DNA of 64,000 nucleotides from Cavia porcellus (taxonomy: Eukaryota; Chordata; Mammalia; Rodentia; Caviidae), in contig NW_026947514.1 of assembly GCF_034190915.1 (NCBI RefSeq), positions 6,965,701 to 7,029,700 of the forward strand, in the 5' to 3' direction. Made by a program: the position numbers and the translations under genes. This document shows positions 10,770 through 22,227 of this stretch, one piece after another (positions within the stretch are counted from its first letter, which is position 1; every line of letters starts with the position of its first letter). The notes under the pieces are model-generated. The model had not been told where the DNA came from. It saw nothing but the letters and a program-made list of their open reading frames with translations, and searched no databases.

Positions 10770-11660
10770 CGTGAGCCACGCTGAGTCTGACTGTCCCTGT
10801 CCTAAGACATCAGAAGAGGAGCTGAGAGTCGCCTTGCTGTTCTGCCCCCTGGACTTAACCAGAGCAGCCAAAGCCTGCCTGCTCCTGAAGAGGGGTCCTC
10901 TTGGCTCCTCTCTGGACCCCACGGGGACTTTCTTTGGAAAGAAAAGCTCTGTATGCAAATCAAGGAAAGGGCGTGTGGAGCATGCTCTTGTAAAAGTCAA
11001 ACTCCTACGACCCCTCAAAAATTAGAATTAAATTACTGCAGAGGTGGAGAGATCCATTTCTGGGTGAACAGAGCCCAGCCCAGCCCAGCAAAACACAGCT
11101 TCCCGTCATGGTTGGGTTTGGGTTGCTGTGTCCGGGGCTGTGGTCCTCTGTCCCTGACGGTAAACATGCAGGTCACTGTCACCATTTATTTGGTGTGACA
11201 GAGGGCATTGTAGGCTCTGATGCTTGCTCCATGCTGCTTCTATGCCCAGCCTATGGTCCCCTCAAAGGTGGACTGGCCCTCCCTCACCCTTGGCTTTGGT
11301 CTTGGCATTGGGTTTCTTTTGATGGATGTTGTATGAGGAAGAGTTTCAATGTGTCCACTCTGAGCCTAGGCCCATGAGAATCTGCATATTCCCATTTGTA
11401 CTTTTGCTTCCCAGTCACCACCAAGAAAAGATGGTGCACAGTCTGGGGGAAGACTGGGACTGTATCACCCAACGTACAGTCCCAAGGAGAAGAATGTCAC
11501 CAGCAAAACCCAGGTCTGGAGGAGCCACGGCCAGTGAGTGACAACCACAGGTCTATACTTTGTGTTACAAGAAGTCTATGCTTCCTGGTAGAAACCATAA
11601 GGTCAGTGGCTGTTTGTTACACAGTGTTACCATTGCAGCAGCTAACTGATACATCCCAGA
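10770..11660. other. Unique sequence, no gene seen
   Basis: No repeat or coding signal was recognised. A 'CAGCCCAGCCCAGC' run at about 11076 is a minor local repeat. Confidence 0.3.
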
Positions 11661-12008
11661 TGTCTTAGTTCATTTGGAATGCTACAACAAAGTACCTTAA
11701 ACTGCATATAAGCTGCATATGTTATTGTTCACAGTTCTGGAAGCTAAGAAGTCCAAGACCAAAATGGTGGGAGAGCTTGCTCTCTGCTCCAAACATGGTG
11801 CTTTTGCGCTGTTGCCTGCCATGATGGAAGAGAGGCAGGTGAACAGAGTGTCAGCCCATGGCAAAAATAGCCAAGGAGCTCCTATGGACCTTTTTTTTAA
11901 GGCACTAATCTTAACATTCTTAAAGACCCCACTTCTTAAAAAGAGATCATATTAGTGTCGGGTTCCAGTGTAGGAACCTGAGGGGGCGCCAACATTCACA
12001 CTCCAGCA
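11661..12008 (-). mobile_element. MLT1-type MaLR LTR
   Basis: The plus strand starts TGTCTTAGTTCATTTGGAAT and continues 'CTACAACAAAGTACC', 'TTCACAGTTCTGGAAGCTAA', 'GAAGTCCAAGACCAAAATGG', ending 'GCCAACATTCACACTCCAGCA'-like. This is the reverse complement of an MLT1 LTR (TG…CA). It is a solo LTR with no internal retroviral sequence. No clean 5 bp flank was found. Confidence 0.8.
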
Positions 12009-12011
12009 TGA

Positions 12012-12555
12012 AAGTCACATTTGCTATTTTCCATAGATTTGACCACCACACTGGCTTATTATAGTTAAATATAGTATCACCTATTTTTATAAAAACTTAA
12101 CTTTGACAGCATTGTAGGATTTGAAAGCTGTTACTAATTAATACCAGTATGGATATCCTTTACATCTTGTCATCCTCAGAGTAGTGGCCTCTACTTTTAG
12201 GGTTGATACTAACAAGCATACCAATTTCAAATAAAATCAGCCATGGCCAACCCATAGTCTTATGATTCAGATTCAATTAAGATCAGTCATAGTAAGACAA
12301 TGTAAGTATTATAGGATTTCAGTTTAAGTTAATAGGAAAGTAAGGATAGTTACCATGGTATAACCTGCTATTAATTCTATAACATGAACAGCTATTTCTA
12401 AGATGACAATGTGTAACTTATCAACCAGCAATTTCTTACCGTTTGTTTTTCTGTAAGTCTGTATTATCTCTACCCTTTTTTTTTAATCTCCATGTATTCT
12501 TTTGTTTCCTTTTCTTTAAATAAAAAAAAAAAAAAAGAAAGTAAGTCACATTTGC
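12012..12555 (+). mobile_element. 5'-truncated half-LINE (HAL1-like) copy with 13 bp duplication
   Basis: The body 12025-12542 is AT-rich and ends 'TTCTTTAAATAAAAAAAAAA'. The last about 165 bp (12378-12541) matches the 3' end of the long element at 53277-56337: AACATGAACAGCTATTTCTA here versus AACTTGAACAACTATTTGTA there, then shared CAATTTCTTA/CGATTTCTTA, TATTATCTCTACCC/TATTATATCTACCC and TCTTTAAATAAA. The flanks AAGTCACATTTGC (12012-12024 and 12543-12555) are a perfect 13 bp target-site duplication. Target-primed insertion with 5' truncation is the simplest reading. Confidence 0.75.
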
Positions 12556-13066
12556 ATTGCTGTGCATCAAATGGCCACAAACTCAGCGGCTTAAAACTCT
12601 CCAAGTCAATCACTTACAGTTTCCCAGTGCCAACAGCCTGGGTGTCAGGTTACAGGACTTTTTCTGCCTCACCTGGCAGGTGGCAGCAGGAGTGACCCTG
12701 GTGACCAGAGCTCAGGCACCTCCGGGATCATTGGTGGTTAGGAGAATTCAGTTCCCTGTGGTCCTGGGATTCCTCTGAGGTTCTTGCCATGCACTGCTAC
12801 CTGCAGACTCTGTGAGAATGTGGCACGTTGCATGCTACCAGGCATCTGGACAATCTCTCGACTTTCCAAAGCTCACCTGGTCAGGTAAGATTCCTCCACA
12901 CACCTCGGACAATCTCCCGTTAGATGGACTCAGAGTCCCTTGCTGCAAACCTTTCTTACCTACAAAACCCCTCATGTTGCCCTGTAACCTAATCAGCAGA
13001 GTGACACCCATCATGCTCACAGGCTGGGTCTCTTTCGGAGGAGGGGATTTCATTAAATGTGTATAA
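12556..13066. mobile_element. Old interspersed repeat, class uncertain
   Basis: It begins 'ATTGCTGTGCATCAAATGGC' then 'CACAAACTCAGCGGCTTAAA', a start shared by a common mammalian interspersed repeat ('…ACAAACTTAGTGGCTTAAAAC…'). It ends around 'GTAACCTAATCAGCAGAGTG' and 'GGAGGGGATTTCATTAAATG', also typical of that family. I cannot name the family with certainty (LTR or DNA type). Confidence 0.5.
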
Positions 13067-13627
13067 CATGGGTTGGCATCTTGGGGGAGGTCTTAAAATT
13101 CTGCTTACCCCTGTCCTCGTTATCTAGAGTTGTGAGAAACTTGTTTTCACCTAACCAACACACTTTCTGAGAGTTTTGTGTTGGTGGCCTAAGGGTATTT
13201 TCTCTCTCCAAATAGGAATAATTTTTAGATGATTTTTCTTCTGCTCTCCTCACCTCTGGGAGTTTGACAGCATGAATTTCTAGGCTACGGGAAAGTTCCT
13301 CCTGACCCTGGAGCCCCAAATTCCAAATCTTTGCAAGAGCTCAGAGAGAAAAGTCAACAGAAAGAGAAAATGAGGCATGCGGGAGCAAGAGGCGAAACAA
13401 AAATGTGGTTCTTGGAGCTCGTGAGCTACTTTCTCCAAATCTTTGCCTCAGAGGACTCTGGCTGTGGTCACTCCTAACTTCATTTATGTTGCCACTGTGG
13501 TTGGTCACATAGATGCAAACAGTCACAGGACAGAGACCAAGTTACATCCTGGTATTGCAGTATTCAAAATTATGACCTGTTGGACTAGACACACCTCCAG
13601 TGCATACCTAATCTTTGCATTTGATTG

Positions 13628-13712
13628 GTTTTTATTGCTGTGCTGGGACTGGAACTGAGATCTTTGTGTGTGCCGGGCAGCCCCTTTACCACTGAGCTGT
13701 GTCCCCAGCCCA
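13628..13712 (-). mobile_element. ID SINE
   Basis: 'GTGCTGGGACTGGAACTGAG', 'GTGTGTGCCGGGCAG' and 'CACTGAGCTGTGTCCCCAGC' form the reverse complement of an ID body. Confidence 0.8.
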
Positions 13713-13794
13713 GGGACGTTTCTATAAAGTGTAGATTGCTTTGTGTGCCCAGGTTGGACTGCCCGGGTTTGCACACTGGCCCGGGCAGTTGTTA

Positions 13795-13945
13795 ACCTTA
13801 ATTTCTCAGCGCTTCCATCTCCTGTCTATAAAACAACAGTAACTGTAACAACAGCAATGACCATAAGAATCCCTACTACACAGAGTAACAAGGACTAAGT
13901 CAGATGACAGAGCAAGATCAGCACAGCGCTTGGCTCCTGCAAGAC
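13795..13945 (+). mobile_element. MIR SINE fragment
   Basis: 'TTAACCTTAATTTCTCAGCG', then 'CATCTCCTGTCTATAAAACA', 'AATCCCTACTACACAGAGTA' and 'GATCAGCACAGCGCTTGGCT' follow the plus-strand MIR core and 3' part in order. Diverged. Confidence 0.6.
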
Positions 13946-14349
13946 TTCGGTCAGTCGTCAAGGTCAGATTTTTATCATGCATTCGTTTTTCTTTTCCTTC
14001 TTTCTATTGCTGATCAGAGTGTCATACCCTGACACGCCAGAAAAATATAAGGAAATGAGGTTCAGTCTCCACCTTCATAGAGATGAAATCCAGCCAGAGA
14101 GAGACAACCTAAGAGCTACTTTAGTGCAGACATAAATTTTATGTCTTCCTTAGAAAAGAAAAAAAAAGGCGCTTGGAAACTCAGGAAGAGGCAAAGAAAG
14201 TAAATGAACAAAGATGAAAATTGTGGCCAGGGGTGAAAAGAAACACGAAGAGAGAAAGATCTTATTAATTTTACATTTGCACCTGGCGAAGGGCAACCCT
14301 TACTCTTCATTCAGGTTTTAAGTGAAACGTGGCCGCAGGAAATGTGCGC

Positions 14350-14393
14350 TGACCTCTGGAGCGTAGAGATGCGTGACCTCTGACCTCTGACCT
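14350..14393 (-). promoter_or_regulatory. Cluster of nuclear-receptor half-sites (DR1 spacing)
   Basis: TGACCT occurs at 14350, 14374, 14381 and 14388. The last three are each separated by one base (C), giving two overlapping DR1 elements when read as AGGTCA on the minus strand. DR1 is the known site for RXR heterodimers with PPAR, for HNF4 and for COUP-TF. Whether it is used here is inference. Confidence 0.4.
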
Positions 14394-14999
14394 CTGATGC
14401 GCGCTCCCGGAAATGGGAGGAGGAGCTTCAGCCGCTCCAGTGCTGTTTCTGAGCCTCTTTGTTTATAACCAGCAGTACATAAATTCAACATTTTAATGCA
14501 AGTCCAATTCAGATGCAAATGGCTTGTCCAAGTGGTAAATGTAAAAGAAAGACCAGGTGACAGAAAGGACGTCACTCCTTCCTGCCCGGGTTCTGATGTT
14601 CCCTGAGTCACAGCAGTGCAAGCTCTGATTTGAGTAATGAGGGGGACTCCCCCATACATTTCCCTGTGAGCTGGATGGCAAATCCAATTAGTTATCTCTG
14701 AGGACAACCCACAAGTATAATGAGCACATATACTATTGCACACTTTTGGGACAAAAATACAATCATTTAAGTATCAGTGTTTCTCAATGGAGACTTGGAA
14801 TTTTAGAGCAGGGATCAGCTTAAGGCATCACCTGCTCAGGCCCTGTAATTTCAGTTTTATTTTTCCATTCATCCCTCCATGTGTGAGATAAACGAAGCCA
14901 GAGGCCAAGACACAGCCCTGGGATTGAAGACTGTGCAATCTATTGGATGAAACTGACAAATCGACTGACAGTTTTGATTTATGTGATGCAGTAAGGGCT

Positions 15000-15112
15000 G
15001 GGAAAGCTCAGGAACTCAGGAGGACCAGTCCTGGGCCACCAGCCTGGCAGGTGTATCAGGGAAAGCTGCCTGGAAGGGGTGGCCTCTGGGATGAGTTTTA
15101 AAGAACTGTGTT
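15000..15112 (+). mobile_element. Possible ancient MIR/L2-related fragment
   Basis: 'GGGAAAGCTGCCTGGAAGGGGTGGCCTCTGGGATGAGTTT'-type wording (read in pieces) resembles the common 'GGCTTCCTGGAGGAGGTGAC' core of an old mammalian repeat. Family uncertain. Confidence 0.3.
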
Positions 15113-15119
15113 ATTTGCT

Positions 15120-17320
15120 TGTGCTCGCCCGGCATCTGTCACAGGCTTGGTACCAGAACGTGTATGCAGCACATGACCATGTATGAAGAAACAACCACTG
15201 AAGGGCTTACGGTACCCGTGTGCAAGTGCTGTAAACTCAGATTCTCCTTCAGAGCCAGACTGGCATCTTCAATAAATGGGGGAAAAAAAAAAACAGTGCA
15301 AGTTACAAAGAGGGGCGGGGACTGCCAGGACACCCTTGAGAGAAGGGCTGATGTTGCCACCAGGGTATATAATAGCAACTCAAAGTGTAAATTCATCTTA
15401 TAAGATCTCCCAGCTCATGTGTGTCAGCAGTCAATTCAGATTCTTTAAGTGTTTCATAAAGATTCAACAGTAGACACCTACAGTGCTTCTCATAGGTCGG
15501 AAGCTGCCGGTGTGTGTTTGACTCTTCACTTCCGGAACCCTCCGAACCATCAGGGAAGTTCTGGGTGCGTCACTGAACTGGATCTTCCAGCAAAGCTGCC
15601 TGTAGAAATGAGGGTGCTGGTGCACAAAAGCGAACAGTCCCGCCCCTGTGCTTCAGCCTGGCTCTGCGTGGCTTCGCTGAAGAAAACAATGACCAGACAG
15701 GGGTTGGGGGTGAGTCCAGTGCAGGCCAGGACGTCATCTGTGGGAAAGCAGGAAACTGGGTGAGGTGTGGATGTTCACACAGCTGCTTGGCCTGTGGGTC
15801 TGTGTGGGGCACAGGGCAGAGAAATGAACCAGAAGGAGAAGGGCCCTGCGAGGGCCTCAGCATCAGGCCTGGCCGTGTGAGAGCTTTCCTGACATTGGGG
15901 AGCAAGAACTCGGCCATGCATCCTGAGCGCTCTGCAAGTCCATCTCCCTGACTGTGAAACAGGATAAAAGGACCTCCATACTCCATGGAAGGAGGCTTGA
16001 CACCCAGTGCACAGTACTGCTCAGCCCCTCACCAGCATGTCCCCCACCGACCCACCTCTGCCCCAGAGCATGCTGGGAGCAGAGTCTGATTGAGACCAAC
16101 TGACCGCTGGACTCAGAAAGCAGCCAGGCTGGTGATATCGCTTGGTTGCTAAGAGCATCACCCCCCCCAAGGAGGTTGGGTTCCTTAGGAAGACGCCCCT
16201 CTGTTCACTCTTTATTCTGCTCAGGAACAAGTGCCAGGGAAGCAGGAGGCCCTACTTTTAATGTGCTCCCACTGGGCCATGAGCTGGAGGCCTGCAGATA
16301 TGGATGGTCTCCCTTCCTGCTCTACCACAGGTCATATTCATGAGTGACTTGGGAGTTTGGATTCATGGATCATGGTGTCCACTGCTAGAGGCCTGATAAA
16401 CTAACCTGATCACTAAGTACCTACAGAGCATGAATGATGGGGTGGTGCTAAGTGCTATATCTGGGTGGGCCCCTGGGTCATCAGCCCCTGACCCATGCTA
16501 CTGAGTCTCAGCCCAGCACTGCAAGGCAGCTGATGACCTCATCATCCAGAGGAAGAGACAGAGGTCCCAGGGGTCCGGGGCTGGCCAGGTGCCATGCAGC
16601 AGTGGGCCCCTGAGCCCTGCTCATTGTTGGTTCCACCATGGCCAGCATCAGCAGGGCTCTCAGCTGGACCTTCCCCCAAAGGGCTTCAGCATGGATGTGC
16701 TCCTAGCTAGCACAGAGCTGGGCGAGACACTGACTACAAACAGGAGAGGGGAAGTCGCCCTTCCCATCCCCGAGGGGCGCATCCCGTGGCCAGAGCCCTC
16801 AGCTCCCGAAGCAGCTGCCTCCCTCCCCTCCGCCAGCCCTAAATAAATAAATAAACCAGGAATGAGGGGAGGAAAAAGTTTCTGACTTTCTGTAACCTTT
16901 TCTTAGAGTTCAGGTTATTTCTTTAATGCATTTGTCTGCTTTAAAATTGTCTCCTTAGCCTCTCAAGGGAAACCAATATAATACACCATCACATTTCTCA
17001 CCAGAGAAAAAAGAACACTTACTCTTAATAGGTGGCAATTTTGCCAGATGTTATTGACATAGTAAGTGCGAAATTTCCGTGATACTCAATGCAGAGAGCA
17101 GCAGATTAAGAACAATGAGGCACAGTGTAAAATGAAGTTTCAAAAGCCGCAGTGTCAAAGTCAGGGAAGGTGTGAAAAAATTACATCTTTGCAATGCGAT
17201 TAAGAGCAAGTTTACTAATTACTTTATCCGGCACAAATTTCAAAGTAAATTCCCCAAGACTAGGGAAAGTTTTATAAGTGTTATTTCTCCCCCACCTGTC
17301 AGCATTTCTTGCTTGGTGGC
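15120..17320. other. Unique sequence with a possible MIR near 15925-16050
   Basis: 'CATCTCCCTGACTGTGAAAC' then 'AGGATAAAAGGACCTCCAT' near 15941 is MIR-like. AAAT repeats at about 16842-16856 and a poly(C) at about 16162-16169 are minor. No coding frame could be defended. Confidence 0.35.

Positions 17321-17374
<54 letters not shown>
17321..17374. repeat. (GA)n microsatellite
   Basis: About 27 AG units with one interruption ('AAAG'). This is a purine strand and can form triplex DNA. Confidence 0.95.
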
Positions 17375-17377
<3 letters not shown>

Positions 17378-17927
17378 GGCTAGGCTGTGACACCTATGCT
17401 CTCTGGTGGGGAAGGGTAGGGAGCCCAGGGCCAACACTGCCAATACCCAGGGGGAGATGAGTCCCTCCGTGCCCCTACCAAATGCCAGTGGTGTGTCCTA
17501 AGCCTAAATCCCGCAAGCCAGACCTGACCCCAGAGGCAGGACAGGTACCAAGTCCTTGTGGCACACATGTGAAGCAAGAATGGGGACCAAAGTCCACACC
17601 AGCCTGCAGAAACACTGCTCAGAAAATTACCCAACTGGAAGCTCTCACAGTTGGGGTCCAAGGAGGTCCTCTGTCCCCCACATCTGCTCTTTCTGATAAA
17701 CCAGCAACTTTTAAATTGTTTGTAAAGCAATGAAAATCTTCCTTCAAATGAAATCTGAAGTGAATATCCAAGATACGAAATTGATGAAAGCAGATCTACT
17801 TAGCCAGAGCTGGGAACGTTAGGGCTGCTCGGGCCTTCAGGGTATCCGGGGTCCTGGTTTTGTTCTTGCTGCCAAGGTTCTTGGGGAGAGCTCTCCTGAC
17901 GATGCCTATCTGAGAGTTTGAGCAGGT

Positions 17928-18026
17928 GAGTGTGTGTGGTACACAAATGCACACAGGCACATGTATTCACACACACCAAGTCCACTGGCACACACACACA
18001 CAGCCCTGCACACACACACACATACA
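17928..18026. repeat. CA-rich low-complexity tract
   Basis: Interrupted CACACA runs ('CACACACACACACAGC', 'CACACACACACACATACATT'). Confidence 0.85.
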
Positions 18027-18254
18027 TTCAAGTGCGGGCGAAAGGCTCATGAAATTTTGCATCTCCTCCAAGATTTCTAATCCCCCCCCGCCTTTTTTTT
18101 TTTTTTTGCTTTTTTTATGAAACTATGCTCACACTAAAAATATCACAGTAACCTTCCTGTAGAGGACGCACTCAGGCCTTTGACAAATACATTTATACTC
18201 TGACCTTAATAAACAACACAATGCCTGCAACTATAAAGCCAGGACCAGCTTATT

Positions 18255-18445
18255 TTTTTAATTAAGTTTTTATTTTGAGATCATCGTAAGCCTCAATTCA
18301 CCTGCAGTTGCAACAATAGAAAGAGATCCCAGGGACACCTCGTCCGGATTTTACCCAACGGTAACATCTTGCATGTTAATGTATGTCACTCGGGGTATTC
18401 CGATTTCCCCAGTTTTACTCAGTCACATGTAGATGTGTGTCCAGC
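18255..18445. mobile_element. Ancient L1 fragment (3' region type)
   Basis: 'TTTTATTTTGAGATCATCGT', 'TTCACCTGCAGTTGCAACAA', 'AGAGATCCCAGGGACACC', 'CGGTAACATCTTGCATGTTA' and 'GATTTCCCCAGTTTTACTCA' in order match a common old L1 3' region sequence of mammals. Orientation and subfamily were not settled. Confidence 0.55.
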
Positions 18446-18471
18446 TGTTTTGTTTTGTTTTGTTTTGTTTG
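18446..18471. repeat. (TTTTG)n pentanucleotide repeat
   Basis: Five tandem GTTTT units. Confidence 0.9.
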
Positions 18472-19699
18472 TAATGACATGCTTCTCAAATGAGCAGATA
18501 CCATCATAAATGACTTCTACCTCTGGGGAAAAAAAAAAAACAAGAAAAAAGAAGAAGTGATCCATTATATTCTGAATGCAGTCATTGTAAAGCCAGTCTG
18601 GACTCGAAGTCGCGGCCAGCAGGTGCAGAGACAGGAGACAGAGCCTTGGCCGGGGCACTTCTAGGAGCAGCCTGGGGTATTGTGCCAAGCCGGGACTCAG
18701 ACAGAGGTGCCCTGTGAGCTGCATCTTAACTGCAGAGAATCCACTCCCCGCCGCCTTCTCAGCCCACAGTGACTGCTCTTGAGCACTGCCACCAGACTCA
18801 GGAGACCACTGTGTCCTGCACCGATCACACTCGTGGCACTGCAATGGTTTGCACTGATTCAGAAGCCTCCCTTGATCCAGGGTCAGGAACAGAAAGAGAA
18901 GGGACACTGTGCCTGGTTTTCCAGGAGGGTTATGTGGTTGACCTCTCTTGACCCAAATCCCACACTGCCCTGTCCCTAACCCATTCTCAACCTTTCCAAC
19001 ATGTAGACTTTCAGGGGCAAAATCTCACTCAGACTGGGGACAGGACACAGAGGAAACACCCCTTGTACCTGAGGTAGGAAAGGAGGCGTAAGAATATGTG
19101 TGGACACACATGTCCACCCAAGGAAAAGTAAGAGTTACATGTGGATTAGGCAGTCCCTAAGCTGTGGAATGACCGCCCCCAAAGGGCTGATCACACGAAG
19201 GTCTGCTGATTCTCTGAGCCTCAGATTTGTCATCTGCAGAGGGCTGCTAACCTCCCTTTAAAAGCCAGTATTTTCGGCTTTATAATCTCTTGGTTTCTGT
19301 CTACTGTAACTTAAGAGCAGCCACTAGTCATGGTGAACCTTTCGCAGCCTCAGTGACAGCAAACACCCCTGCAGTACACATGCCATAGGTTCTCCATTGA
19401 CCTAGACAGTGCGTTGTCACATGGGCGGGCTGTGCCCCAGTGGAATCTGGCTTAGGGAGCAGGTGGGCAGTTGCATTTGGCTCAAGAACCACAGCATCCA
19501 ATCCTTGATGTAAATAGTCAGTACCTTAATAGTGCCCTCACAAGGCCGTGGTGGGGAATGGCAGAGATAGAGCGCATGCAATCTTCCAGAAAACACTTAA
19601 TAATTGGTGCTCAAGGCACATACAGAATGGAGGTTGGGCTGCTTTGCACAAGGTGGCATATTCACACCTATATTTCCCAAATCTGACCGGTGAGTGAGA
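18472..19699. other. Unique sequence with a MIR piece near 19195-19290
   Basis: 'CTCTGAGCCTCAGATTTGTC' then 'ATCTGCAGAGGGCTGCTAAC' near 19214 is a plus-strand MIR core. The rest is single-copy. The 162-codon frame on the minus strand (18419-18907) has no recognisable feature. Confidence 0.4.
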
Positions 19700-20054
19700 G
19701 ATGCTGTCTTAGTTACTTTTTACTCGTCGCTGAGACAAAATACCTGAAGCCCAAAGTTGGGAAAGGAAAGATTTATTTCTTACAGTTTTTGGAGGTTTCA
19801 GTCCACACTCAGTTGGCTCCAAGGCAGGCTGGCACAGCGGGGCCACAGTTCATGATAGCTGCAAACAGCAAGGCCGAAACCAGCAAAAGAGCAAGACACA
19901 CCTCCTTCCTGCCATTACATCACATCCTGGCTCCACCCCTTTGTGGGTGGAGCACTGACATCATCAATCCAAGCACTAGACAATGAACCAATCACAAATG
20001 CATAATGCAAACTGGTGAGGCCTGGGGGCCACAGACATAAACCAGGACAGATGC
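19700..20054 (-). mobile_element. Solo MaLR-type LTR with perfect 5 bp target duplication
   Basis: The LTR body 19705-20049 starts TGTCTTAGTTACTTTTTACT and ends 'CACAGACATAAACCAGGACA', so it has TG…CA ends and is 345 bp long. GATGC occurs directly before (19700-19704) and after (20050-20054), the 5 bp duplication expected of ERVL/MaLR integrase. Internal wording ('TTTATTTCTTACAGTTTTTG', 'GGCTCCACCCCTTTGTGGGT') fits an antisense MaLR. No internal retroviral sequence remains, so it is a solo LTR left by recombination. Confidence 0.85.
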
Positions 20055-22049
20055 CCTTGGAACAGAGCCGGAAGAACCTCACTCAAAGTAGAGCATTTGG
20101 CAACAGAAATTCAGCTCTTTATGAATCACAGACATAAACTAATACAAAAAAGGGAAGCAATAAAATAAATTTTATTATGTCTAAAAAACAAAGGAATTCA
20201 GATCTTTAGATAACTCTTGTGTTTACATCTTATAGGGCCTCTTGCCCCAGCAAAGGTTCAAAAAAGGAAAGTGATTTCGTGTGATTTAAGGATACCACAT
20301 CAAGAGACCTAAAATCAGCATTACCTTACTAGGAATAAGTTCAGTTACGAAGGACCCTGTCCTCACTCAGGCAAAATCCAGTGCAGGGAGCACTTAATCT
20401 AAGACTCTACCCTAGAAATCACTTCATGTCTCCAGATATTAAAAAATATAAAAAAGAACTTCCTTTGGTTTAAAGGCAAAACACAAATTTTCAGTCTTGG
20501 CAGAAAAAGAAAATCCCACCCTATTCCACATATTCTTCACTTGGTCATTTTTGAACTAGAAATAGCACTAGTCCAAGTTCCCAGTTCTGTGGATTTGCGC
20601 AGGAACCAACCTGTGCCCCCGAGATGGGGCCAAAGAGAAAGAGGTGATGCATCCCCTGCGCCTCTCCTTGAAGAGGAGCAGTCCAGGTGTGTTCAGAAAG
20701 GCTTTGGATCCCAGGTGGTGGGATTCCTCTGACCTCTCAAGTCTGGTTCTTTCTCAGACAGTGGCCACAACCCTTAAACTGCCACGAGCGGCCAAGGGTC
20801 AGCAGCCCCGCTGTGCCCAGGAATTGGAACAAGCCTCGTATGTCAGCGTGCAGGATTCCCTTTGCCTTATTCCCGACAGACACTCAGTACGGTACAAGAT
20901 CTTCCAACCTTAGATGAGGGCTCTTCCCTCCAGGTCCCAAGTGCTGCCTAAGACTGAGCCATTGTGATGCTACAGGTTTCGCCACCATAATACTTTCAGA
21001 TCTAACAAAGTAGCCAGAACTCATCTTCTCTGCCCTAAATCCACACTTTGCTCTAAGCCTACGAATGCAGCAAGTGTGTGCTGAGTGACCCTACTGTCCC
21101 TCCATCCTCAGAGACACAGGAACCATGCAGACAAGCAGGCACAATCCTGTGGTCCTATCTGCACGGACAATGCCGTGCAGCAGGGAGACAGAATCAGAAA
21201 ACTGCCTCTTTCAAGGCCTGGTCTATAGTAACACTTAAACCTTCCACAGACGTCTGTGCCTTGTGCCATCTGACACAGGAGCACTGCAGAAAGAGGTGAG
21301 CACTGGGCGAAGGACAGAGCAGGGCCACAGAGGATGCGGGCACACAGACACGGCTGTCTCTGTCCTTACCCTTGAACTTCTTTCTGTCTGATCCCGTATT
21401 GAGGAAGTTTGGGAACAAGTAATAAATCCTTGGGCTGGATTTGAACCACAGTGGAGCAGAGCAGGATCTGGCAGGGGGAAGGAAGTTTTGATCTTCATGG
21501 AGGACCTTCTGGTGCACAGTGCAAATCCGGGCTCCCTCCGACCAGTGCCGCCTGTGACGCCGCTCAAGGCTTTAGCTTTCTTTTAATTCTGTCCCTCACC
21601 ACTCCCTGTGCTTCCCCTCCAGGCCTTGTGGAGTCCCTGCTGCTCTTGCCGAGGTGAGTTCCCATCTCATGTTGCTGACAGCATGGGAGAGTCCTCCACT
21701 GACCCGCCCACCTCTGCGCTGGACCTGCCACCACCCCCAGCAGGCCCCTCAGGGAAGGAGGAGGTGCAGAGGGAGTTCGGCAGGACAAGAGGGCAAAAAG
21801 GAAATTGCAAGAAGGTTTGGGCCTGTCCCGCCTTTTAGGGCTGCGCTGCTGTCTTACACAGAGCACCCTCTTCCTGGACGGTGTGACAATTTGCATCAGA
21901 TGCGGGAGGCATGATGTTATCACCAAGGGCGCTTGAACCAAAACCTACGCTGCACGGTCTCAGAAGCCTAACAGCTTCACAAACGCTGGGCCACTGCACA
22001 CAGATGACCGGAAGAAGACTCATGAGTAGTGAGGCTTTGCAGAGGTCTG
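20055..22049. other. Unique sequence, no gene seen
   Basis: The AT-rich part 20090-20560 has several A runs and could be an old retrocopy, but no family was recognised. 20560-22049 is GC-moderate, with overlapping short frames on both strands that look like chance. Confidence 0.3.
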
Positions 22050-22227
22050 CTTCTCCCTTCTTTATTCTTCCTCCTTTTCCTCCTCTTCTCCTTCTTGTCC
22101 TTCTTCTCCTCCTTTTCCTTCTCCTTCCTCTCCATCACCCTCTCTTTCTTCTTCTTCTCCTTCTTCTTCTCCTTCTTCTTCTCCTCCTCTTCTCCCTCCT
22201 CCTCTTCCTCCTCCTTCCCATTCTCCA
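22050..22227. repeat. Pyrimidine-rich (TTC/CTCC)n tract
   Basis: TTC, TCC and CTTCTT repeats dominate. Bases 22138-22219 are 82 uninterrupted pyrimidines. Frames that run through it (poly-Leu/Phe or poly-Glu/Lys) are artefacts. Confidence 0.95.
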
